The notes under the pieces were generated by a model, which worked only from the letters and a program-made list of their open reading frames with translations, was not told the origin of the DNA and did no database searches. A program made the translations under genes and the position numbers. DNA of 18,465 nucleotides from Thermococcus sp. (GTDB lineage: Archaea > Methanobacteriota_B > Thermococci > Thermococcales > Thermococcaceae): assembly GCA_026987155.1 (NCBI GenBank), contig JALSNG010000021.1, positions 1 to 18,465 on the forward strand. The letters are read 5' to 3'. This document shows positions 1 through 5,802 of this stretch, one piece after another; the stretch's first letter is position 1; every line of letters begins with the position of its first letter.

Positions 1-1364
1 TGGCGTTTCTCGTAACTGGATACGTTCTCGGAATATGGAACTTCCTCGTCATGCCAAAGTACTATCTCGTGTTTGGAATGAAGGGGCTCCTGATTTCATT
101 GATTCCTGCCCTTGGAGCACTGTTCCTCATGTACAGCGAGGCTGAAACGACGAAAAGAACCCGCTATCTCATATACGAGCTCTTCTTTAAAGTCACCAGG
201 AAGCCAGCAGTAGTATTCACGCTTCTCATGTTCCTCCTCATCATGCTCGGGGTGACCACCTACTTTACGGCCTACAGCGTTCCATACATATTGGGCTTCA
301 CTCCAAGTGCCCCCTATGTGGTTCTCTTCAGCCTTCTGACGGTCCTTCTCGTCGTGGTTCTCCTTATACTCGCGAAAGGGAAAACTCTCGACGTGATATC
401 CTTTGTTTCAATACTCTTCATCGCCTTTGCGGTCGTTACCCCCTTCGTGATGAAGGGCCAGGTGCAGGGGGCGGTCACGTCGGAGTCTGCTCAAATATAC
501 ATGGAGGATGCCTTGTCCGCAATAACCTCCTTCGACCACAGTCTAAACTTCAGTGGGGTTATCTTCCTCCTTGTTTCGGTCATAATCTCCTTTGGTCTTG
601 GAGCTGGTGTTTATTACGTCATAGGAAGTTTCTCTCCCGGGGACCTCGACTTTAAGACGGTCTTTGGCGTGGTGGTTATCCTCCAGATAGTTCTTGGCTT
701 TGCGGCAGCGTACACGGTGGCATATTCCCTTGGGGCGAGCTATCAGGCCCTTGAAAAGGCTACAGTTGCCCTCACCCCCGATGCGACCAAGGCCCTCTTC
801 TATTTCCAGAAGTTTGATGAACTCAAACAGTACACCTCCAACGCAACAGTCACTCCGATGGAATCGGTGGGCGTCCTTTACTCCATACCGGAAGTTATAA
901 AGGACAACATTCCGGGCTACTCTGGTATAACGACTCTTCTCATGCTCTCTCTGTACTTCGCGGGTCTGAGTACCATAATAGTTCTCGTTGAGATGGGAGC
1001 TCAGATCTTCCTTGAGGTCCTTCAGGTTGATAGGGGAAAAGCCCTCCTTACCGTATCGGCAGTTGGCTTTGTTATCAGTGCCTTCATGGTAGTCCAGGGG
1101 ATTAAAACACTCTTTGTCGCCGTGCCGTTTAGTGTTGGAGCCCTAATAGCGGCACTGGAGGCATATCCCCTATTGAATGAAGAGCTCACTGTTAACAAGC
1201 CCCTGACGGTGGCAGTGGTGGGCATTTTTGCTCTGATAGGTCTTGGAGCACTGTATTACTCCTTCGTTCAGGGCGGGAGCATGGTGAAGCTCGGTCTGGT
1301 GCTCGGTCTGGTGCTCTTTGTCCCGTTACTGATGAATGGGATGCTGCTTAAGGCCCGCCGCTGA
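1..1364 (+). CDS. NSS-family sodium-dependent symporter, 5' truncated
   Basis: Partial membrane protein. The reading frame is open from position 3, so the ATG at 51 is internal and the true start lies before the window. About ten hydrophobic segments are visible. The fold is recognisable as the neurotransmitter:sodium symporter (LeuT) family. A degenerate TM1 with an LGIWNF...P core stands where the family has GLGNIWRFP. A TM6-like segment reads SFGLGAGVYYVIGSF. A TM8-like segment reads FAGLSTIIVLVEMGAQIFLE and then DRGKA, closely matching the LeuT region that carries the Na2-site Thr/Ser and the following SRKxA. The protein probably imports an amino acid or similar solute with Na+ at the cytoplasmic membrane. 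The substrate cannot be read, and the poor TM1 motif suggests a divergent subgroup. The gene ends 73 bases before aIF5A, which has its own promoter. Family is likely; substrate is unknown. Confidence 0.7.
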   Translation, partial: AFLVTGYVLGIWNFLVMPKYYLVFGMKGLLISLIPALGALFLMYSEAETTKRTRYLIYELFFKVTRKPAVVFTLLMFLLIMLGVTTYFTAYSVPYILGFTPSAPYVVLFSLLTVLLVVVLLILAKGKTLDVISFVSILFIAFAVVTPFVMKGQVQGAVTSESAQIYMEDALSAITSFDHSLNFSGVIFLLVSVIISFGLGAGVYYVIGSFSPGDLDFKTVFGVVVILQIVLGFAAAYTVAYSLGASYQALEKATVALTPDATKALFYFQKFDELKQYTSNATVTPMESVGVLYSIPEVIKDNIPGYSGITTLLMLSLYFAGLSTIIVLVEMGAQIFLEVLQVDRGKALLTVSAVGFVISAFMVVQGIKTLFVAVPFSVGALIAALEAYPLLNEELTVNKPLTVAVVGIFALIGLGALYYSFVQGGSMVKLGLVLGLVLFVPLLMNGMLLKARR

Positions 1365-1377
1365 ATTTTTTCGTTTT
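1365..1377 (+). terminator. T-rich archaeal terminator after the NSS gene
   Basis: A run of six T at 1366-1371, then TTTT at 1374-1377, lies directly after the stop codon of the symporter. Such T-tracts are the usual intrinsic termination signal in Thermococcales. No hairpin is needed and none is obvious. Confidence 0.45.
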
Positions 1378-1393
1378 CAAAAATTTTTTAAAG
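1377..1393 (+). promoter_or_regulatory. BRE/TATA promoter of aIF5A
   Basis: A BRE-like TCAAAAA at 1377-1383 is followed by the TATA element TTTTTTAAAG at 1384-1393. Transcription would start near 1413-1415, giving a leader of about 24 bases that contains the Shine-Dalgarno GGGAGGT at 1424-1430, seven bases before the ATG. Confidence 0.65.
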
Positions 1394-1437
1394 GCCCTTC
1401 CCAATCGGTTTTAGAACGCTTATGGGAGGTCTGAAAA

Positions 1438-1848
1438 ATGGGAGACAAGACCAAGGTTCAGGTTAGCAAGCTCAAGCCGGGAAGGTACATCCTTATCGAC
1501 GGCGAGCCCTGCAGGATCGGCAACATAACCGTTTCCTCGCCCGGAAAGCACGGCTCCGCCAAGGCCAGGATCGAGGCCGTTGGAATCTTCGACGGCAAGG
1601 TCAGGAGCATCGTTAAACCTACAAGCGCAGAGGTTGACGTCCCGATCATCGACAAGAGAACCGCCCAGATAATAGCCATGACCCCAGACACCGTCCAGAT
1701 CATGGACATGGAGACCTACGAACTCTACGACGTCCCGATCGAGGGTGGCGTTGCCGACGAGATTAAGGACCAGCTCAAGGAAGGAATAAACGTCGAGTAC
1801 TGGGAGACCCTCGGCAGGATAAAGATAATGAAGCTCAAGGGCGAGTGA
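1438..1848 (+). CDS. eif5a: Translation factor aIF5A (hypusine-containing)
   Basis: This is the archaeal homologue of eIF5A and bacterial EF-P, 136 residues, the normal archaeal length. It binds the ribosome near the P site and rescues stalling on difficult peptide bonds. The N-terminal SH3-like domain carries the modification loop SSPGKHGSAKAR. Lys37 in PGKHG is the residue that deoxyhypusine synthase modifies using spermidine. An OB-fold domain with alternating beta strands follows from about residue 70 and ends in the basic stretch RIKIMKLKGE. The ATG start is supported by GGGAGGT seven bases upstream and by a promoter at the right distance. The gene seems to be a single transcription unit, with a T-rich terminator behind it. 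Codons are strongly biased to C- and G-ending forms, as expected of an abundant protein. An agmatinase-family gene for the polyamine pathway lies 2.4 kb downstream. Identification is secure. Confidence 0.97.
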   Translation: MGDKTKVQVSKLKPGRYILIDGEPCRIGNITVSSPGKHGSAKARIEAVGIFDGKVRSIVKPTSAEVDVPIIDKRTAQIIAMTPDTVQIMDMETYELYDVPIEGGVADEIKDQLKEGINVEYWETLGRIKIMKLKGE

Positions 1849-1856
1849 GCCCGGTT

Positions 1857-1872
1857 CCTTCTTTTGTTTGTT
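1857..1872 (+). terminator. T-rich terminator after aIF5A
   Basis: The pyrimidine-rich stretch CCTTCTTTTGTTTGTT begins eight bases after the aIF5A stop codon. It fits the T-tract type of terminator used in Thermococcales and separates aIF5A from the next promoter. Confidence 0.5.
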
Positions 1873-1882
1873 ATCTGGCTTT

Positions 1883-1898
1883 CGAAAAGTCTTTAAAG
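1883..1898 (+). promoter_or_regulatory. BRE/TATA promoter of the usp-permease-usp-speB operon
   Basis: CGAAAAG (BRE, 1883-1889) is followed by TCTTTAAAG (TATA, 1890-1898). The predicted start point is near 1919. That places the alternative TTG codon at 1918 at or before the start of the transcript and favours the ATG at 1930 as the translation start. Confidence 0.6.
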
Positions 1899-1929
1899 CG
1901 GTTTTTTCAAGCTTGGCTTGGGGAAGGCA

Positions 1930-2475
1930 ATGGTTAGCGTTAACCGGCTGATACTCCGGAAATTTAAAAACATCGCCGGTAGCAGGTACGAGGAGATCTT
2001 GAACTCCTACAGGGATTTTTTTCTAACTGAGGAGGAGATGGTTATACCACGCTTCAAGTCTATCCTTATTGCGATCGACAGGTACTCCAGCAACGTTCCG
2101 GAGGGGGTTTTTAAGCTGATCGAACACTACTCCCCAGAAAGGGTACTCGTGACCTATGTTGTGGACGAGAACACCTGCCGCCTCATCAGGGAGACACTCG
2201 GGGAGGAGGATGCGGATAAGTTCCGGGAGAAAGAGACCGCCCTCGCCCAGGAATCACTCTACCGTGTTAGGGTAGCGCTCAAGGCCCTCGATGTGGGGTG
2301 GGAGGAGGAGGTTGTTTTCGCAGATAAGACCACCCACGTTGAGACCCTCATGGGGAAATACGACGTGCTTATAATAGGGAAGCAGTACGGGCTCGAGAGC
2401 GCGAAAACTCATCACATAAGCCCACTCGTCTTCAGGATAGTCCAGCACGTGGCCAAACCAGTGGTGCTTTATTGA
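1930..2475 (+). CDS. Universal-stress-like protein (degenerate nucleotide site)
   Basis: Soluble protein of 181 residues. An N-terminal extension of about 45 mostly charged residues precedes a USP-like alpha/beta domain. The domain begins FKSILIAIDRYSSN, the place where UspA proteins have a first strand and a nucleotide-binding Asp. It ends DVLIIGKQYGLES...VAKPVVLY, the place of the last two USP strands. The glycine-rich ATP motif GxxGx9G(S/T) is not present, so nucleotide binding is doubtful. I chose the ATG at 1930 because the TATA box predicts transcription from about 1919 and GGGGAAGG lies just upstream; a TTG at 1918 would add four residues. The stop lies ten bases before the ATG of a permease, and a second USP follows that permease. 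The arrangement suggests the two USP proteins regulate or sense through the transporter. This is inference from gene order. The precise role is unknown. Confidence 0.65.
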   Translation: MVSVNRLILRKFKNIAGSRYEEILNSYRDFFLTEEEMVIPRFKSILIAIDRYSSNVPEGVFKLIEHYSPERVLVTYVVDENTCRLIRETLGEEDADKFREKETALAQESLYRVRVALKALDVGWEEEVVFADKTTHVETLMGKYDVLIIGKQYGLESAKTHHISPLVFRIVQHVAKPVVLY

Positions 2476-2485
2476 GGTGGTTGGA

Positions 2486-3766
2486 ATGCAGACTGCTGAG
2501 CTGGTGGCACTCTCGGTCTTCGCTGGGGTCTACGCCTTCATCATTAGTGAAAAACTTCACCGTACAGTGGCTGCCATGGTCGGGGCTTCGGTAATACTCC
2601 TCTTAAACATCGTCCCCTGGGAGAAGGTTTCCGAGTACCTCGACCTCGATACCATACTCCTTCTTGCTGGAATGATGGTTGTGGTAAACATAGCCCGCGA
2701 AAGTGGTCTTTTTGAGTACATAGCCATAAAAACAGCCAAGTTTTCTAAGGGGAACCCCATGAAAGTTCTGCTACTTTTCTCCGTTGTGACCGCTGTGGTT
2801 AGTGCCTTCTTAGACAACGTAACGACTGTTCTGTTGCTTACCCCGATGCTGATATATATAACGAGGCAGATGGACGTAAGTCCTGTCCCCTTTTTGCTTT
2901 CCGAGGTCTTCGCGTCAAACATCGGTGGGACTGCAACACTAATCGGGGATCCTCCAAACATAATGATAGGCTCAGCCGCTGACCTGAGCTTCAATGACTT
3001 CATAATTAACATGACGCCCATAGCATTCCTCGACCTTTTCATAACAGTTGGGATCATATACCTCGCCTTTAGAAATGTCATCTCCACCCACCGGGAGAGG
3101 AGTGAGGCCATAAAAATGAGCATAATGTCCCTGAACGAAGAGGATGCCATAAAAGATCGGGCACTTTTCAGAAAATCTGTTATCGTGATATTAAGTGTGG
3201 TGGTCGGGTTCTTTCTCCACGATAGCCTTGGTATAAAACCCGCGGTTATTGCCCTCACCGGGGCGTCGGTTCTTCTTCTCTGGAGCGGTGCTTCGCCGGA
3301 GTACGCCCTTGAAAAGGTCGAGTGGGCCACGCTCTTTTTCTTTGGAGGACTGTTCATAATAGTGGGAGCCCTCGTGGAAACAGGTTTCATAGATCAGGTC
3401 TCGGCTTGGATGATGAACTATATACACTCTGAAACGCAGGCCATACTCATGATTTCGTGGTTCTCGGCCTTTGCCAGTGCCATAATAGACAACATACCTT
3501 TTACCGCCACCATGATTCCTCTCATAAAGGCAATGGGTTCGAGCATAAACACGTATCCCCTATGGTGGGCCCTTTCCCTTGGGGCCTGCCTCGGGGGCAA
3601 CGGGACGGCGATAGGGGCGAGTGCCAACGTGGTGGTGATAGGTATGGCCTACAGAGAAGGTGTTAAGATAACTTTCGTCGACTTCCTCAAGGTGGGTTTT
3701 GTGATAATGCTGGTTACCGTTGGAGTGGGGAGCGGAATAATATGGCTCAGGTACGTTGGTCTGTGA
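2486..3766 (+). CDS. ArsB/NhaD-type ion permease (IT superfamily)
   Basis: Polytopic membrane protein of 426 residues, close to the usual 420-430 for the ArsB / NhaD / P-protein group. The two inverted halves each show the family signature. In the first half, DNVTT (Asp110-Asn111) precedes NIGGTATLIGDPPN (145-158). In the second half, IIDNIPFTATMIP (Asp335-Asn336) precedes GNGTAIGASANV (371-382). These are the paired helical hairpins that form the transport site in the ion transporter superfamily. Substrates in the family include arsenite, Na+/H+ and anions. The sequence does not decide among them, and no ars regulator or reductase lies nearby, so arsenite is not the default. The ATG at 2486 has GAGGTGG five bases upstream; an in-frame GTG at 2477 is less likely. 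The gene sits between two USP genes in one operon, with 9-10 base gaps. Confidence 0.85.
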   Translation: MQTAELVALSVFAGVYAFIISEKLHRTVAAMVGASVILLLNIVPWEKVSEYLDLDTILLLAGMMVVVNIARESGLFEYIAIKTAKFSKGNPMKVLLLFSVVTAVVSAFLDNVTTVLLLTPMLIYITRQMDVSPVPFLLSEVFASNIGGTATLIGDPPNIMIGSAADLSFNDFIINMTPIAFLDLFITVGIIYLAFRNVISTHRERSEAIKMSIMSLNEEDAIKDRALFRKSVIVILSVVVGFFLHDSLGIKPAVIALTGASVLLLWSGASPEYALEKVEWATLFFFGGLFIIVGALVETGFIDQVSAWMMNYIHSETQAILMISWFSAFASAIIDNIPFTATMIPLIKAMGSSINTYPLWWALSLGACLGGNGTAIGASANVVVIGMAYREGVKITFVDFLKVGFVIMLVTVGVGSGIIWLRYVGL

Positions 3767-3775
3767 GGTGATCGC

Positions 3776-4225
3776 ATGAGGGTTTTAGTGCTCGTTGATG
3801 GGTCGAAGTGGAGCCAGAAGGCTGCCTTGCACGCTTTTTCTATAGCCAGGGGAGGGGGTGCAAAGGTTCTTCTGTTTTCAGTTCTCGACAGAAAGGAAGT
3901 TCGGGCCATGGCTTTCCACCTCAGCCTTCGGAGCGAAAACCTCGAGGAGATGAAGCGATTCGAGGAGACGGTATGGAATGAAATGAAAAAGAGCGTCAAA
4001 GACGTTATTACAAGCCTCCTGGAACTCGGGAGGAGGGAAGGAATAAACTGCTCTTTCAAGATAGTCGAGGGTTCCGCGAGGGAGAAGATTCTTGAAGAAG
4101 CCAATAGCGGGAAATACGACCTCGTTGTCATGGGAGCCTACGGGAAGAGCGGCAAGACGAGGATAGGTTCCCTCCTCGAAGATGTCGTTGGGTTCATTGA
4201 ACCCCCAGTTGTCATCGTGAGGTGA
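3776..4225 (+). CDS. Universal stress protein, UspA family
   Basis: Single-domain USP of 149 residues. The N-terminus MRVLVLVDGSKWSQKA holds the first strand and the Asp (Asp8) that contacts the adenine ring in ATP-binding members. The C-terminal part has VVMGAYGKSGKTRIGSLLED followed by the last strand PPVVIVR. The glycine motif is therefore present, but only seven residues, not the usual nine, separate GAYG from GS. ATP or another nucleotide may still bind through the KSGKTR loop. The protein is cytoplasmic and probably dimeric, as is usual for the family. The ATG at 3776 has GAGGTGA four bases upstream. The start is nine bases after the permease stop, and the agmatinase-family gene follows after six bases, so the gene is mid-operon. 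Its likely job is to sense nucleotide or stress state and act on the adjacent permease, which is inference. Confidence 0.85.
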   Translation: MRVLVLVDGSKWSQKAALHAFSIARGGGAKVLLFSVLDRKEVRAMAFHLSLRSENLEEMKRFEETVWNEMKKSVKDVITSLLELGRREGINCSFKIVEGSAREKILEEANSGKYDLVVMGAYGKSGKTRIGSLLEDVVGFIEPPVVIVR

Positions 4226-4231
4226 AACGCC

Positions 4232-5095
4232 ATGGAGTTCCTCTACACGTACCGGGTCACTGGACTGGAGTTCCCCCTCGTTGAACCCGATGATGCAAAG
4301 TTTGTGATAGTTGGGGTGCCCTTCGATGGTACCACAAGCTTCAAGCCGGGGGCGAGGTTTGGGCCGACTCTGATAAGGCATGCTACACTCAACCTTGAGA
4401 GTTATATCCTCGATTACGAAATAGACATAGCCGAGCTTCCGATAGCTGACATTGGCGACGTCTCAATAGTCTCTGGCGATCCCAAAAAAACTGCGGACAG
4501 GGTTAAGGAAACGATAGAGGAAGTTAAACGCATCAATTCGGAGGCCCTGCCAGTGCTCTTGGGTGGGGAGCATTCTCAGACTCTTGGGGCTATCGAGGCC
4601 CTCGAACCCAAAAGTTACGTTGTCTTCGATGCCCATCTCGATTTGAGGGATTCCTACGAGGGCAACCCCTACAGCCATGCGTGCGTGGCGAGGAGGATAG
4701 CGGAGCTTGGGATAGTTGAGGCCATGTTTGGAATCAGGAGCGGAACGAGGGAGGAAGTCCGGTTTGCAGAGGCGAGGGGGATAAATTGGATTCACGCGAG
4801 GGACTACAGCTTTGATGCCTTTGTTGAGTTAGTTGAACCCCTCCCCGAGCCGGTTTACCTTTCGGTCGACATAGACGTCTTTGACCTCCCCCTGGTACCA
4901 AGCACGGGAACTCCGGAAGCTGGCGGGCTACACTTCTGGAACGTGGTGGAGGCCATTGAATGGCTCGTTGAAAACAAAAAAGTTATCGGCTTCGACATAA
5001 TGGAGGTGGCGGGGAAAAGTTTGGGTGATCCCACGGCCCTGACAGGAGCTAAGCTGCTCTTCTATTTTATAGGTGCAGTGGGAAGACGGCTTTGA
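4232..5095 (+). CDS. speB: Agmatinase-family ureohydrolase (polyamine synthesis)
   Basis: Mn-dependent ureohydrolase of 287 residues. All six metal ligands expected of the arginase/agmatinase fold are visible: His114 in GGEHS, Asp133, His135 and Asp137 in DAHLD, and Asp213 and Asp215 in SVDIDVFD. The substrate loop is SHACVARR, and the late signature is STGTPEAGG, where most agmatinases have PGTGTPEPGG. In Thermococcus, as I recall, the homologous enzyme removes urea from N1-aminopropylagmatine to give spermidine and can also act on agmatine. Spermidine in turn feeds branched-chain polyamines and the hypusine of aIF5A. The ATG at 4232 has GAGGTGA six bases upstream and follows the USP stop by six bases, so it is likely co-transcribed with the USP-permease cluster. 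The change of Asp-Pro to Asp-Leu after the metal motif is unusual but does not touch a ligand. Agmatine versus aminopropylagmatine cannot be told from sequence alone. Confidence 0.9.
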   Translation: MEFLYTYRVTGLEFPLVEPDDAKFVIVGVPFDGTTSFKPGARFGPTLIRHATLNLESYILDYEIDIAELPIADIGDVSIVSGDPKKTADRVKETIEEVKRINSEALPVLLGGEHSQTLGAIEALEPKSYVVFDAHLDLRDSYEGNPYSHACVARRIAELGIVEAMFGIRSGTREEVRFAEARGINWIHARDYSFDAFVELVEPLPEPVYLSVDIDVFDLPLVPSTGTPEAGGLHFWNVVEAIEWLVENKKVIGFDIMEVAGKSLGDPTALTGAKLLFYFIGAVGRRL

Positions 5096-5128
5096 ACCTT
5101 GGGGGAGTATTGCCACCGTCCCAGTTTT

Positions 5129-5158
5129 TCCCATGAGCTTTTCGGGTTCTTCATGGGG
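5129..5158 (+). repeat. Inverted repeat / hairpin after speB
   Basis: CCCATGA (5130-5136) and TCATGGG (5151-5157) are perfect 7-base inverted repeats. One G-U pair can form at each end if + strand RNA is made. The loop is 12 to 14 bases. The position is 34 bases after the speB stop. The wobble pairs work only for a + strand transcript. It could be a 3' UTR hairpin. It is not a classic terminator, because the T-run (5125-5129) is on its upstream side. Confidence 0.35.
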
Positions 5159-5162
5159 TGGG

Positions 5163-5254
5163 CGTTCGGACGGATTCCTCTGAACTGAAGCGAACTGTGA
5201 AATTGGCCGTTTTAACTGGTACAATGCTCTAAAATTCACTACGCTGTCCGAATG
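5163..5254 (+). repeat. Long-range inverted repeat, possible structured RNA
   Basis: TTCGGAC (5165-5171) pairs with GTCCGAA (5246-5252). The stem extends to 5163-5173 / 5244-5254 as 11 pairs, two of them G-U on the + strand. The enclosed 70 bases contain two GAACTG repeats. The stem closes just before the TATA box at 5266. No promoter of its own is visible, so any RNA would be made from speB read-through. No C/D-box or H/ACA signature was convincing. Of the whole 5096-5307 gap, I see only this stem, the smaller hairpin and the downstream promoter. Confidence 0.25.
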
Positions 5255-5260
5255 GCTTCA

Positions 5261-5274
5261 CGAAGATTTAAATA
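5261..5274 (+). promoter_or_regulatory. BRE/TATA promoter of the CBS-antiporter operon
   Basis: CGAAG (5261-5265) followed by ATTTAAATA (5266-5274) fits a BRE plus TATA box. Transcription is expected from about 5295-5297. This excludes the upstream ATG at 5293 and supports translation from the ATG at 5308. Confidence 0.6.
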
Positions 5275-5307
5275 GTCCCGTTGTAAAAAAAGATGGTGGT
5301 GAGTCCT

Positions 5308-5802
5308 ATGGAGATAGAGTCCGCCATTGAAACGCTTAATTCTTTGAAAATCTCCAGTATAATGCCGCGTATTGAAACAATGCCTGTTGTCACCGCCCAG
5401 TCGGACATCTTGAGTGTTCTTAAGATACTCAGGACGAGACACCATGTGTGGGTTGTGAGTGACAGAGACTCCATGGAGCTTCTCGGTGTCATAAGATACC
5501 TTGATGTGGTCGATATACTGCTTCCCCCCGAGGCCCACCGGTTCAAGCTCGGAATGACGAGCCGGACTATGAAATCCCTTCTCGGTGGTGCTGCGAAAGC
5601 AGTTGACGTCGCGGAGCCAAATCCCCTGTCCATAGGGGGAGACGCCACGGTTCTCGATGCCCTGATGAAAATGAGGAAGTATCGGGTCCAGGTTCTTGCC
5701 GTGGTGGATGAAGGGCGGCTCATCGGCGAGATAAGTCTTAGAATCGTCATTGATGAGCTTCTTAGACTCCTCAGGGTAGGTGGTGCTTCATGGAGACAGT
5801 GA
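5308..5802 (+). CDS. CBS-domain-pair protein, likely regulator of the antiporter
   Basis: Small soluble protein of 164 residues made almost entirely of two CBS domains (one Bateman module). The first spans about residues 14-75, from ISSIMPRIETMPVV to LLGVIRYLDVVDILL. The second spans about 96-155, from AKAVDVAEPNPLSI to LIGEISLRIVIDELL. Such modules bind AMP, ATP or S-adenosylmethionine and control a partner. The ATG at 5308 has GGTGAG four bases upstream and lies at a sensible distance from the TATA box; the in-frame ATG at 5293 would sit at or before the transcript start. The last 13 bases overlap the start of the cation/proton antiporter gene, which implies coupled translation. The likely job is to act as a separate ligand-sensing subunit of that antiporter. 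The same kind of module is fused to ClC downstream. The ligand is unknown. Confidence 0.85.
   Translation: MEIESAIETLNSLKISSIMPRIETMPVVTAQSDILSVLKILRTRHHVWVVSDRDSMELLGVIRYLDVVDILLPPEAHRFKLGMTSRTMKSLLGGAAKAVDVAEPNPLSIGGDATVLDALMKMRKYRVQVLAVVDEGRLIGEISLRIVIDELLRLLRVGGASWRQ

Noticed and set aside
2557..3390. 277-codon minus-strand open frame opposite the permease gene
   Set aside because: It is antisense to strongly conserved permease motifs, its product is low-complexity Ser/Thr/Arg/Met-rich with no family likeness, and it has no promoter or Shine-Dalgarno.
2486..3766. Calling the permease an arsenite pump (arsB)
   Set aside because: Sequence places it only in the ArsB/NhaD/P-protein group. 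No arsenic regulator, reductase or ATPase gene is nearby.
5121..5223. H/ACA guide RNA (CCAGTT ... AACTGG followed by ACA)
   Set aside because: The closing stem is only six pairs, conflicts with the longer inverted repeat, and the span is too long for a single archaeal H/ACA hairpin. No K-turn is visible.
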